From Eubacterium uniforme (lineage in GTDB: Bacteria > Bacillota > Clostridia > Lachnospirales > Lachnospiraceae): 64,000 bases of DNA. This document shows, piece by piece, positions 27,048-35,317 of this stretch (the first letter of the stretch is position 1; each line of letters starts with the position of its first letter). Location: assembly GCF_900167115.1 (NCBI RefSeq), contig NZ_FUXZ01000005.1, positions 1-64,000 of the forward strand, read 5' to 3'. The notes under the pieces were generated by a model. That model worked only from the letters and a program-made list of their open reading frames with translations. It did no database searches and was not told the DNA's origin. The position numbers were made by a program, and so were the translations under genes.

Positions 27048-27743
27048 ATGAAACATGGTAAAAAATACGTAGAAGCAGCTAGCAAGATTGATAAAGCTAC
27101 TTTATACGATACAGCAGATGCTATTAAATTAGTAAAAGAATCAGCTGTTGCTAAATTTGATGAAACAGTAGAATGTCACATCAGAACAGGATGTGATGGA
27201 CGTCACGCAGACCAGCAGATCCGTGGAGCTGTTGTTCTTCCACATGGTACAGGTAAGTCAGTTAGAGTACTTGTATTTGCTAAGGGAGACAAGGCTGATG
27301 AAGCTACAGCTGCAGGCGCAGAATTTGTAGGCGGTGAGGAATTAATTCCAAAGATTCAGAATGAAAACTGGTTTGAATTTGACGTAGTAGTTGCTACACC
27401 AGATATGATGGGTGTCGTAGGTAGACTTGGTCGTGTACTCGGTCCTAAGGGCTTAATGCCAAACCCAAAAGCTGGTACAGTAACAATGGACGTAACTAAA
27501 GCAGTTAGCGATATCAAGGCTGGTAAGATTGAATACAGACTTGATAAGTCCAATATTATCCACGTGCCAATTGGAAAAGCTTCATTCAGTGAAGACCAGT
27601 TAGCAGAAAACTTCCAGACGCTTATTGATGCTATCAACAAGGTTAAGCCAAGTACACTTAAGGGTCAGTACATGAAGAGCGTAGTTCTTACATCTACAAT
27701 GGGTCCTGGTGTAAAACTTAACGTTTCTAAGTTCTCTAACTAA
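27048..27743 (+). CDS. rplA: 50S ribosomal protein L1
   Basis: The 231-residue L1 builds the mobile L1 stalk of the ribosome and acts as a translational repressor of its own operon. Recognised by [16 protein letters not shown], the [19 protein letters not shown] block and the signature [20 protein letters not shown] near residue 130, and the C-terminal [14 protein letters not shown]. Ribosome site AGGAGG. Two L1-type motifs upstream of rplK and rplA are its likely mRNA targets. Confidence 0.97.
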   Translation: MKHGKKYVEAASKIDKATLYDTADAIKLVKESAVAKFDETVECHIRTGCDGRHADQQIRGAVVLPHGTGKSVRVLVFAKGDKADEATAAGAEFVGGEELIPKIQNENWFEFDVVVATPDMMGVVGRLGRVLGPKGLMPNPKAGTVTMDVTKAVSDIKAGKIEYRLDKSNIIHVPIGKASFSEDQLAENFQTLIDAINKVKPSTLKGQYMKSVVLTSTMGPGVKLNVSKFSN

Positions 27744-27764
27744 TTAGGGATTTTGGATTAAAAG

Positions 27765-27793
27765 TTGACAGATCATAATAAATGTGCTATTAT
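27765..27793 (+). promoter_or_regulatory. promoter of rplJ-rplL
   Basis: Perfect TTGACA (27765-27770), 17-nt spacer, TATTAT (27788-27793). It lies 21 bp after the rplA stop and starts the L10 leader. Confidence 0.85.
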
Positions 27794-27799
27794 GCACAA

Positions 27800-27923
27800 G
27801 GACTTAAAGTCCAATTGCCGAAGACAGTAGGTGCGAAAGCGTAATTATTTATTAAGCCTACCGAGGAGTTAGATAAATAAGATTATTTACACCTCTCTAT
27901 GTCTAGGCATGGAGAGGTTTTTG
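27800..27923 (+). ncRNA. ribosomal protein L10 leader with terminator
   Basis: The leader holds the conserved L10-leader elements (GCCGAAGACAGTAGGTGCGA, then AAGCCTACCGAGG) in which the GUAGG/CCUAC helix forms the L10(L12) binding site. It ends in an 11-bp terminator stem (27891-27901/27908-27918) and T5. Binding of L10(L7/L12)4 favours the terminator in Firmicutes. I recognise the family from its sequence; the exact ends are estimates. Confidence 0.88.
27891..27923 (+). terminator. L10 leader attenuator
   Basis: ACCTCTCTATG (27891-27901) pairs with CATGGAGAGGT (27908-27918), followed by T5; it decides read-through into rplJ. Confidence 0.88.
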
Positions 27924-28012
27924 TTGATTAGAATACTGGCAAAGCCGGAATTTTCTAATCTCATATAAAACTCTTTATTTAACGGCAAACAAATAAAATA
28001 AGGAGGCAGATC

Positions 28013-28510
28013 ATGGCTAAAGTAGAAATTAAGAAGCCTATCGTAGACGAAATTAAGGAATTACTTGATGGCGCAAAGACAGCTGTAGTTGTAGATTATC
28101 GTGGTCTTACAGTAGAACAGGATACAAATCTTCGTAGAGAATTAAGAGAAGCTGGCGTTGTATACAAAGTATATAAGAATACTATGATTAATTTCGCTAT
28201 CGAAGGTACAGAATTCGCTGACCTTGCTCAGAATCTTGAAGGACCAACAGCTATTGCTATTTGTAAAGAAGATGCAACAGCAGCTGCAAGAGTTCTTTGC
28301 AAGTTCGCTAAAGACGCTGAAGCTCTTGAAGTTAAGGGCGGCGTTATCGATGGTACATATTATGATGCAGCTGGAGTTAAGGCTATTTCAAGTATTCCAT
28401 CAAAAGAAGTACTTCTTGGAAAACTCCTTGGAAGTATTCAGTCACCTATTGCAAACTTCGCTCGTGTTATCAAGCAGGTTGCAGATAGCAAAGACGAAGA
28501 GGTTGCATAG
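28013..28510 (+). CDS. rplJ: 50S ribosomal protein L10
   Basis: The 165-residue L10 anchors L7/L12 dimers to the ribosome and represses its operon through the L10 leader. The N-terminal rRNA-binding domain runs KKPIVDEIKELLDGAKTAVV to YKVYKNTMINFA; the C-terminal helix that holds L7/L12 is at the end (GKLLGSIQSPIANFARVIKQ). Ribosome site AGGAGG. Its stop is the first base pair of a hairpin that opens the structured rplJ-rplL spacer. Confidence 0.97.
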   Translation: MAKVEIKKPIVDEIKELLDGAKTAVVVDYRGLTVEQDTNLRRELREAGVVYKVYKNTMINFAIEGTEFADLAQNLEGPTAIAICKEDATAAARVLCKFAKDAEALEVKGGVIDGTYYDAAGVKAISSIPSKEVLLGKLLGSIQSPIANFARVIKQVADSKDEEVA

Positions 28511-28540
28511 ATTTAAATTTTCATAAAGAAAATTTAAATC
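28510..28540 (+). promoter_or_regulatory. perfect 13-bp hairpin at the end of rplJ
   Basis: GATTTAAATTTTC (28510-28522) pairs with its full complement (28528-28540), ATAAA loop. There is no T tract, so it is not a terminator; it could protect an mRNA end or pause ribosomes. Confidence 0.6.
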
Positions 28541-28694
28541 GTACTTGCATGTATTCCGAAGGAATGCATGTCACGGAGTGATTAACTCGAGGTATCCTTT
28601 CCGAGAGTTAACTATCGTACTTGGCATAAGCCCGGAGGGGTTATGTCCTGCGAAGCAGGATTAATGCGAAGGTAACCTTTACCGAGCATTAACC
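28538..28694 (+). ncRNA. tandem pair of three-hairpin RNA modules between rplJ and rplL
   Basis: Two copies start with the same ATCGTACTTG (28538 and 28614), 76 bases apart. Each folds as a long hairpin, a short hairpin and a TTAA-closed hairpin. Copy 1: 28547-28557/28561-28571, 28571-28574/28578-28581, 28582-28588/28605-28611. Copy 2: about 28624-28633/28637-28646, 28646-28651/28655-28660, 28661-28667/28686-28692. Two of the hairpins close with C-GRA-G tips. Stem sequences differ between copies while the pairing is kept (TTAACTC/GAGTTAA against TTAATGC/GCATTAA). I do not know this RNA. Confidence 0.65.
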
Positions 28695-28748
28695 TTATTA
28701 GAATTTAGAAAACAAATTAAAATTAGATATTAAATGGAGGAATAAAAA

Positions 28749-29114
28749 ATGACAACTCAGGAATTTATCGAAGAAATCAAAAAGTTATCAGTATTAGAAT
28801 TAAATGAATTAGTAAAAGCATGTGAAGAAGAATTTGGTGTATCAGCAGCAGCAGGTGTTGTAGTTGCAGCAGCAGGCGGTGCTGAAGGCGGCGCAGCTGA
28901 AAAGACAGAATTCGACGTAGAACTTACAGAAGTAGGTCCTAACAAAGTTAAGGTTATCAAAGTTGTTAAGGATGCTACAGGTCTTGGACTTAAGGAAGCT
29001 AAGGAAGTTGTTGACGGAGCTCCTAAGGTTATCAAAGAAGGCGCTACAAAAGAAGAAGCTGAAGCTCTTAAGAAACAGCTTGAAGATGAAGGTGCAGTTG
29101 TTACAGTTAAATAA
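28749..29114 (+). CDS. rplL: 50S ribosomal protein L7/L12
   Basis: The 121-residue acidic stalk protein that recruits and activates translational GTPases; several copies sit on each ribosome. N-terminal dimerisation helix ([20 protein letters not shown]), Ala/Gly-rich hinge (ASAAAGVVV-type, residues about 35-52) and the C-terminal GTPase-contacting domain ([20 protein letters not shown]). Ribosome site TGGAGG. It is separated from rplJ by a 238-nt structured spacer, longer than usual, and ends at a strong terminator. Confidence 0.97.
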   Translation: MTTQEFIEEIKKLSVLELNELVKACEEEFGVSAAAGVVVAAAGGAEGGAAEKTEFDVELTEVGPNKVKVIKVVKDATGLGLKEAKEVVDGAPKVIKEGATKEEAEALKKQLEDEGAVVTVK

Positions 29115-29138
29115 TTGTAATCTGAATTTAGAACTTAC

Positions 29139-29170
29139 AAAGACCATGGACATTGTCCATGGTCTTTTTT
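29139..29170 (+). terminator. rplL terminator
   Basis: AAAGACCATGGA (29139-29150) pairs with TCCATGGTCTTT (29156-29167) with a 5-nt loop, then T. It isolates rplJL from the sigma gene downstream. Confidence 0.93.
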
Positions 29171-29293
29171 ATGTGGTAGAATAATGAATGATTTATAAAA
29201 TGAGAGGTATAAAAAATTTTTGTGACCTAAATGCTTTTTCAGTTGTATTAAGGGTGAAAAGGTTAAACCGGTAAAACTTTTATAGGAGACGCT

Positions 29294-29803
29294 ATGAATA
29301 ATCAGGATAGGGAATTAGATTTAAAAGAAACAATGAAGACATACGGAGAAATGCTATTTAAGGTATGTTTCATCATGGTAAAAAACAAATATGATACTGA
29401 GGATATTATCCAGGAAACATTACTTCAGTACTATGTGGATAGGCCGGATTTTGATTCGGAAATTCATAAGAAGGCCTGGTTAATTAGAGTGTCCCAGAAT
29501 AAGTGTAAGAATCTTTTGAAATATAAGAAAAGACATTCTTACATACAATTGGAAAAGATAGAAGAGTGCCTCTCGATTGGGAAAAGATACGATAATGAAG
29601 ATATGAAAGAATTTATTGAGTTAGCAAAACTTGATTATAAGTATAAGAGTGCAATTGTACTTCACTATATTGAGGACTTTTCTGTTGAAGAAACAGCCGA
29701 TATCTTAGAAATCTCGGTATCGGCTGTTAAAATGAGATTGAAACGAGGTAGGGAAAAGTTGAAGAAAACCTACGAGAAATTTTATTTAGAGGAGGTGCTA
29801 TAA
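29294..29803 (+). CDS. ECF-type RNA polymerase sigma factor
   Basis: A 169-residue extracytoplasmic-function sigma factor with region 2 (residues about 10-75: MLFKVCFIMVKNKYDTEDII, QETLLQYYV, and KAWLIRVSQNKCKN at the end of 2.4) and region 4 (about 110-160: YKSAIVLHYIEDFSVEETAD, ISVSAVKMRLKRGREKL) and no region 1 or 3. It is followed directly by a membrane protein that starts at the very next base after its stop, the usual pairing of sigma and anti-sigma. Both sit between rplL and rpoB, an unusual place. I could not see a convincing autoregulated ECF promoter in the 120 bp upstream. The signal and regulon are unknown. Confidence 0.92.
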   Translation: MNNQDRELDLKETMKTYGEMLFKVCFIMVKNKYDTEDIIQETLLQYYVDRPDFDSEIHKKAWLIRVSQNKCKNLLKYKKRHSYIQLEKIEECLSIGKRYDNEDMKEFIELAKLDYKYKSAIVLHYIEDFSVEETADILEISVSAVKMRLKRGREKLKKTYEKFYLEEVL

Positions 29804-31177
29804 ATGGATTTTTGGAAAAATGGTGAAAATCAAATATATGATAATCTTGAATTTAGTACCGAATCACAGGAACGTATTGTTGAAGAAATTTTAAAGAAAG
29901 GTTCGGAAAGTTCGGAAAATAACAAATCGGAACTTGATGTTAAAAGGTCACAGATTATGAAGAAAAAAGAATATGGTGATATACTTAAAAAAGTTGCGGT
30001 TGCGTCTTTTTCTTTAATCGCTTCAGGTGCAATGATTGCTGGAGTTATTTATTACTCAAATAATAATGGGGATGGAAATAAATTCGTAAATAAGAATATT
30101 GAGAAAACATCTGAAAGATTAACTGAAAAGGAAACAGAAACAATTGTAAAAGATACTGAAAAGATAACGGAAGAAACAGAGTTTGTTGAAGAGGAGTCGG
30201 TTGGGGAAGTTGTACAAGAAGGAAATGGATATGAGTATATACTTGAGCCGCAATTTAATAGTTTTAAGTTTGGAGATTATGTAGTAAACACTAAAATTGT
30301 TGATGGTGAAACAGGGAAATATAAAATTGAGGTTGAGAATAATCTTGACAAATCTAAAACAACAGTCGATGAATTTATAGTCCCAGGATATTATAAGATG
30401 ATAGGTGATATTTACAAATATGGAAATACTCTATATTATTTTGATACATATGGATTGAAAAGTTTTGATGCTGATAATCTAAAAAGTAGTTATGTAGCTA
30501 AGTTTGAAAAAGAATTAACTGAAAATTTTATGCCTAACATAGTAAAAATGGATGAAAATTATATTTATATAACAGGTCAAAAAATATATCCTAATGAGAA
30601 ATCTTATGATAGTGAAGACTGGTCGGGTACAGAATATTATTCATTTGTTTTAAACCGAAAAAATAAAAAATTAAAATTCTACAAAAATAGAAAGATAGAA
30701 GATTTTATAGATGATAAATATGTTATTACTAGTGAAGTTCCAAAATATAAATACGACCCACCGGGACATCCGGGTGAGAGACCTCAATATGTAGAAAAAC
30801 TTGACGGTGGAAAAATAACAGAAATAATATATCTTGGTGAACGTTCGGAATGTGATTTTTACTATGGTGGATTAAATTATTCTAAAGATGGACGTAAACT
30901 ATATTATGAAAATCATGAAAAGACTGATAAAAAAGGATTTACCGATTTTTCAGAAACAACTATTATGTGTTATGATATGGACAAAAATGAAATAAAGAAG
31001 ATAAGCACTATATCATATAAAGATCTAGGAGTTACTGAACAGGATATATTTGCAGTAAAAGCTACAGATGATTATGCTGTTTTTTGGTATCATGATGATA
31101 AGGTAGACGAACCGGGAAATAATAGTGCAAAGAAATATTTTTATAAAAGCAAAAAAGTTGAAGATGTAGAGTATTAA
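29804..31177 (+). CDS. probable membrane-bound anti-sigma factor
   Basis: A 457-residue single-pass protein: about 60 residues inside, one transmembrane helix (residues about 62-82, VASFSLIASGAMIAGVIYY), a Glu/Thr/Lys linker (about 95-140) and a beta-rich outer domain (about 145-457) with repeated Tyr/Asp-rich strands and turns (YKYGNTLYYFDTYGLKS, YGGLNYSKDGRKLYYENH) like the blades of a propeller-type sensor. The gene starts on the base after the sigma stop, with GGAGGTGC in the sigma gene, so they are translated together. The inner part lacks a clear zinc anti-sigma HxxxCxxC motif. The role as anti-sigma is inferred from topology and pairing. Confidence 0.7.
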   Translation: MDFWKNGENQIYDNLEFSTESQERIVEEILKKGSESSENNKSELDVKRSQIMKKKEYGDILKKVAVASFSLIASGAMIAGVIYYSNNNGDGNKFVNKNIEKTSERLTEKETETIVKDTEKITEETEFVEEESVGEVVQEGNGYEYILEPQFNSFKFGDYVVNTKIVDGETGKYKIEVENNLDKSKTTVDEFIVPGYYKMIGDIYKYGNTLYYFDTYGLKSFDADNLKSSYVAKFEKELTENFMPNIVKMDENYIYITGQKIYPNEKSYDSEDWSGTEYYSFVLNRKNKKLKFYKNRKIEDFIDDKYVITSEVPKYKYDPPGHPGERPQYVEKLDGGKITEIIYLGERSECDFYYGGLNYSKDGRKLYYENHEKTDKKGFTDFSETTIMCYDMDKNEIKKISTISYKDLGVTEQDIFAVKATDDYAVFWYHDDKVDEPGNNSAKKYFYKSKKVEDVEY

Positions 31178-31204
31178 TAAATAATTGGTTAGATTAGTAA
31201 AGTG

Positions 31205-31250
31205 CACCTCTATTTGTTAGATAAGTAATTCTAGCAATTAGAGGTGTATT
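31205..31250 (+). terminator. terminator after the sigma/anti-sigma pair
   Basis: CACCTCTATTTGTTAG (31205-31220) pairs with CTAGCAATTAGAGGTG (31231-31246), one mismatch, and a weak T-rich end. Confidence 0.6.
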
Positions 31251-31290
31251 TGCTTGTGGTTAATTATTTTTTTAGAAAAATAAAAAACAC

Positions 31291-31319
31291 TTGACCTATT
31301 GACTTAAATATGATATGAT
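31291..31319 (+). promoter_or_regulatory. rpoB promoter
   Basis: TTGACC (31291-31296), 17-nt spacer, TATGAT (31314-31319). It gives rpoBC its own transcription start separate from rplJL. Confidence 0.75.
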
Positions 31320-31327
31320 GTCAGATG

Positions 31328-31405
31328 CACTATTGTGTCGTAATAGGCGCATTATGCCCTTTTATAAAAATTTATAAAAATGAAGGTTAAATTTTTACAA
31401 TAGTG
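31328..31405 (+). promoter_or_regulatory. possible structured rpoB leader
   Basis: CACTATTGT (31328-31336) is fully complementary to ACAATAGTG (31397-31405), closing a 60-nt internal region with a TTATAAA/TTTATAA palindrome. No terminator is present inside, so any control would act on translation or mRNA stability. Confidence 0.4.
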
Positions 31406-31439
31406 GCACCTAAATATTGAAGATAGAGGTGAAATGTCA

Positions 31440-34400
31440 ATGGAAAAAAACAGAATTCGCAAGCTTCACGAAGGTAAAAATCCAAGAGTTAGTTATGCAA
31501 GAGGTAAAGACGTTCTTGATATACCTAACTTAATTGAGGTACAGAGAGATTCTTACGAGTGGTTCTTAAGCGAAGGTCTTAGAGAGGTATTAGATGATAT
31601 ATCTCCAATCGAAGACTTTTCAGAACACTTAAGCTTAGAATTTATCAACTTCAGACTTTGTGAAGAAGACAAGAAGTACACTATTGAGGAGTGTAAGGAA
31701 AGAGATGCTACATATTCAGCACCTCTTCGTGTAACTGTAAGACTTCACAATAATGACACTGGCTCATTCGTTGACCATGAAATTTTCATGGGCGATATGC
31801 CACTCATGACAGAAACCGGTACATTCGTTATTAACGGCGCTGAACGTGTTATTGTTTCACAGCTTGTACGTTCACCAGGTATCTACTACGATATAACAAG
31901 AGATAAGATTGGTAAGGAACTTTTCGCATCTACTGTTATTCCAAACCGTGGTGCTTGGCTTGAATATGATACAGATTCAAACGATATCTTTAACGTTCGT
32001 GTAGATAGAACAAGAAAGGTTCCTATTACTGTACTTATCCGTGCTTTAGGTATCGGATCTAATGCAGAAATCACTGAACTTTTTGGTGAAGAACCTAAGA
32101 TCTTAGCTACATTTGAGAAGGATACTTCTACAAATTATGAAGAAGGTTTATTAGAACTTTATAAGAAGATTAGACCAGGTGAACCTTTAAGTGTAGAAAG
32201 TGCTGAAAGTTTAATCACAGCAATGTTCTTTGATCCTAAGAGATATGATCTTGCTAAGGTTGGACGTTATAAGTTTAATAAGAAACTTTCATTCTTACAT
32301 AGAATTTATAAGAGTGTTTTAGCTGAAGATGTAGTAGATCCATCAACAGGTGAAGTATTATTTGAAGCTGGAACTAAGCTTACAAAGGAAACAGCTGATG
32401 AAATTCAGAATGCTGCAGTTCCTTTTGTTTGGGTACAAACAGAAACAAAGAATGTTAAGGTTCTTTCTAACATGATGGTTAACATCAACAACTTTGTTGA
32501 TTTTGATTGCGAAGAATTGGGAGTTAATGAAAGAGTATTCTATCCAGTATTAGAAGAAATTTTAGAAGAATGTGATAGTGAAGATGAACTCAAGGAAGCT
32601 ATTCAGAGAAGAATCCATGAGCTCATTCCAAAGCATATCACAAAAGAGGATATTATTGCCTCAATCAACTATTGCTTAAACCTTGAATATGGTATCGGCA
32701 ATAAGGATGACATTGACCACCTTGGAAATAGAAGAATTAGAGCAGTTGGCGAACTCTTACAGAACCAGTATCGTATTGGTTTATCAAGAATGGAAAGAGT
32801 TGTAAGGGAAAGAATGTCAACTCAGGAACTTGAGAATATTACTCCACAGAGTCTTATTAACATTAAGCCAGTTACAGCTGCAGTTAAGGAATTCTTTGGT
32901 AGTTCACAGCTTTCTCAGTTCATGGATCAGAACAATCCACTTGGTGAGCTTACACATAAGAGACGTTTATCAGCATTAGGACCTGGTGGTCTTAGTAGAG
33001 ATAGAGCCGGATTCGAGGTTCGAGACGTTCACTATACTCACTATGGTAGAATGTGTCCTATCGAGACTCCTGAAGGACCTAACATCGGTCTTATCAACTC
33101 ATTTGCTACATATGCTAGACTTAATGAGTATGGTTTCGTAGAGGCTCCATATAGAAAAGTAGATAAAGAAGACCCTGAAAATCCAAAGGTTACAGATGAA
33201 GTTGTTTATCTTACAGCTGATGAAGAAGATAACTACATTGTAGCTCAGGCTAACGAACCTTTAGATGAAGAAGGTCACTTTGTACATAATCACGTATCTG
33301 GACGTTTCCGTGAAGAAACATCACAGTACGATAAGAAGAATATTGACCTTATGGACGTATCACCTAGAATGGTATTCTCAGTTGCTACATCCATGATTCC
33401 ATTCCTTCAGAACGATGATGCTAACCGTGCGCTCATGGGTTCTAACATGCAGCGTCAGGCAGTTCCACTTATGACAACAGAAGCTCCTGTTGTTGGTACA
33501 GGTATGGAAGGTAAGGCAGCCGTTGACTCAGGTGTTTGCGTAGTTGCAAAGAAAGACGGTGTTATTGAAAGATCAACTTCTAAGGAAATCACAATCAGAT
33601 ATGATGAAGATGGACAGACAGAAGATTATAAATTAATTAAATTCTCAAGAAGTAACCAGAGTAACTGTTACAACCAGAAACCTATCGTTGATAAGGGTGA
33701 ACATGTTGTTAAGGGTCAGGTTATCGCTGATGGTGCTTCAACTAAGGACGGCGAAATCGCTCTTGGTAAGAACCCACTTATCGGTTTCATGACTTGGGAA
33801 GGTTACAACTACGAGGATGCTGTACTTCTTAGTGAAAGATTAGTACAGGATGATGTTTATACATCAATCCATATTGAAGAATATGACGCAGAAGCACGTG
33901 ATACAAAGCTTGGACCAGAAGAAATTACAAGAGATGTTCCTGGTGTAGGTGATGATGCACTTAAGAACCTTGATGAAAGAGGTATCATTAGAATTGGTGC
34001 TGAAGTTCGTGCAGGCGATATCTTAGTTGGTAAGGTTACACCTAAGGGTGAAACAGAACCTACTGCAGAAGAAAGACTTCTTAGAGCAATCTTCGGTGAG
34101 AAGGCTAGAGAAGTTAGAGATACATCACTTAAGGTACCTCATGGTGAATATGGTATCGTTGTTGATGCTAAGGTATTTACTAGAGAAAACGGTGATGAAC
34201 TTGCTCCTGGTGTAAACCAGACAGTTAGAATTTACATAGCACAGAAGAGAAAGATTTCCGTTGGTGATAAGATGGCCGGACGTCATGGTAATAAGGGTGT
34301 AGTTTCACGTGTATTACCAGTTGAAGATATGCCATTCTTACCAAATGGTCGTCCTCTTGACATCGTGCTTAACCCACTCGGCGTTCCTTCACGTATGAAC

Positions 34401-35303
34401 ATTGGACAGGTACTTGAAATTCATTTAAGTCTTGCTGCTAAAGCACTTGGCTTTAACGTATCTACTCCAGTATTTGATGGCGCTAACGAAAAAGACATCA
34501 TGGATACACTTGATTTAGCAAATGACTACGTTAACACATCATGGAAGGAATTCGAAGATAAATATAAAGATGTTTTAGACGAAGAATTGTTAACATATCT
34601 TTATGAAAATCGCGATCATAGAGAGTTATGGAAGGGTGTTCCACTTACTAGAGATGGTAAGGTTCAGCTCCGTGATGGTCGTACAGGCGAATACTTTGAT
34701 GGTAAGGTTACAATCGGACACATGCATTATCTTAAACTTCACCACCTTGTTGATGATAAGATTCATGCTCGTTCAACTGGTCCTTACTCACTTGTAACTC
34801 AGCAGCCACTTGGTGGTAAAGCTCAGTTCGGTGGACAGAGATTCGGTGAAATGGAAGTTTGGGCTCTTGAAGCTTATGGTGCTTCATATACACTTCAGGA
34901 AATCTTAACAGTTAAGTCTGATGATGTTACTGGTCGTGTACGTACATTTGAAGCTATTATCAAGGGTAACAATATTCCACAGGCAGGTATTCCAGAAAGC
35001 TTTAAGGTTCTTATTAAAGAACTTCAGTCATTAGCATTAGACGTAAGAGTTCTTGATGAAAATGACGAAGAAGTAGAACTTAAGGAAAGCGTTGATGATG
35101 GACCTACAAACTTCAACTCAATTTTAAATGATAGTTCACCTAGAAGAAATAATGATGAATTCAAGAATGCAACTGGATTTACTCAGGAAGAATTCAATGG
35201 TGAAGAATATGTTGCAGTTGAAGATGAAAATGTTGAAGATGATTTTAGTGACTCATTCGATGATTCTATTGAAGATTCATTTGAAGATGATTCAGAAGAA
35301 TAG
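31440..35303 (+). CDS. rpoB: RNA polymerase beta subunit
   Basis: RpoB forms half of the RNA polymerase active-site cleft. The 1287-residue protein has the rifampicin pocket [20 protein letters not shown] near residue 500 with the Asp, His and Ser residues of sensitive enzymes in place, and the catalytic-side blocks [11 protein letters not shown] and [18 protein letters not shown]. It ends in an acidic tail ([14 protein letters not shown]). Two starts, ATG 31434 and 31440, are possible; the second has the better distance (8 nt) to GAGGTG and I use it. rpoC follows 14 bp later. The alphaproteobacterial-type insertions are absent, as in Firmicutes. Confidence 0.97.
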   Translation: MEKNRIRKLHEGKNPRVSYARGKDVLDIPNLIEVQRDSYEWFLSEGLREVLDDISPIEDFSEHLSLEFINFRLCEEDKKYTIEECKERDATYSAPLRVTVRLHNNDTGSFVDHEIFMGDMPLMTETGTFVINGAERVIVSQLVRSPGIYYDITRDKIGKELFASTVIPNRGAWLEYDTDSNDIFNVRVDRTRKVPITVLIRALGIGSNAEITELFGEEPKILATFEKDTSTNYEEGLLELYKKIRPGEPLSVESAESLITAMFFDPKRYDLAKVGRYKFNKKLSFLHRIYKSVLAEDVVDPSTGEVLFEAGTKLTKETADEIQNAAVPFVWVQTETKNVKVLSNMMVNINNFVDFDCEELGVNERVFYPVLEEILEECDSEDELKEAIQRRIHELIPKHITKEDIIASINYCLNLEYGIGNKDDIDHLGNRRIRAVGELLQNQYRIGLSRMERVVRERMSTQELENITPQSLINIKPVTAAVKEFFGSSQLSQFMDQNNPLGELTHKRRLSALGPGGLSRDRAGFEVRDVHYTHYGRMCPIETPEGPNIGLINSFATYARLNEYGFVEAPYRKVDKEDPENPKVTDEVVYLTADEEDNYIVAQANEPLDEEGHFVHNHVSGRFREETSQYDKKNIDLMDVSPRMVFSVATSMIPFLQNDDANRALMGSNMQRQAVPLMTTEAPVVGTGMEGKAAVDSGVCVVAKKDGVIERSTSKEITIRYDEDGQTEDYKLIKFSRSNQSNCYNQKPIVDKGEHVVKGQVIADGASTKDGEIALGKNPLIGFMTWEGYNYEDAVLLSERLVQDDVYTSIHIEEYDAEARDTKLGPEEITRDVPGVGDDALKNLDERGIIRIGAEVRAGDILVGKVTPKGETEPTAEERLLRAIFGEKAREVRDTSLKVPHGEYGIVVDAKVFTRENGDELAPGVNQTVRIYIAQKRKISVGDKMAGRHGNKGVVSRVLPVEDMPFLPNGRPLDIVLNPLGVPSRMNIGQVLEIHLSLAAKALGFNVSTPVFDGANEKDIMDTLDLANDYVNTSWKEFEDKYKDVLDEELLTYLYENRDHRELWKGVPLTRDGKVQLRDGRTGEYFDGKVTIGHMHYLKLHHLVDDKIHARSTGPYSLVTQQPLGGKAQFGGQRFGEMEVWALEAYGASYTLQEILTVKSDDVTGRVRTFEAIIKGNNIPQAGIPESFKVLIKELQSLALDVRVLDENDEEVELKESVDDGPTNFNSILNDSSPRRNNDEFKNATGFTQEEFNGEEYVAVEDENVEDDFSDSFDDSIEDSFEDDSEE

Positions 35304-35317
35304 AAGGGAGAGGAATA

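Noticed and set aside
29172-29293. autoregulated ECF promoter
   Set aside because: No convincing AAC-type -35 with a CGTC-type -10 at 16-17 bases could be seen.
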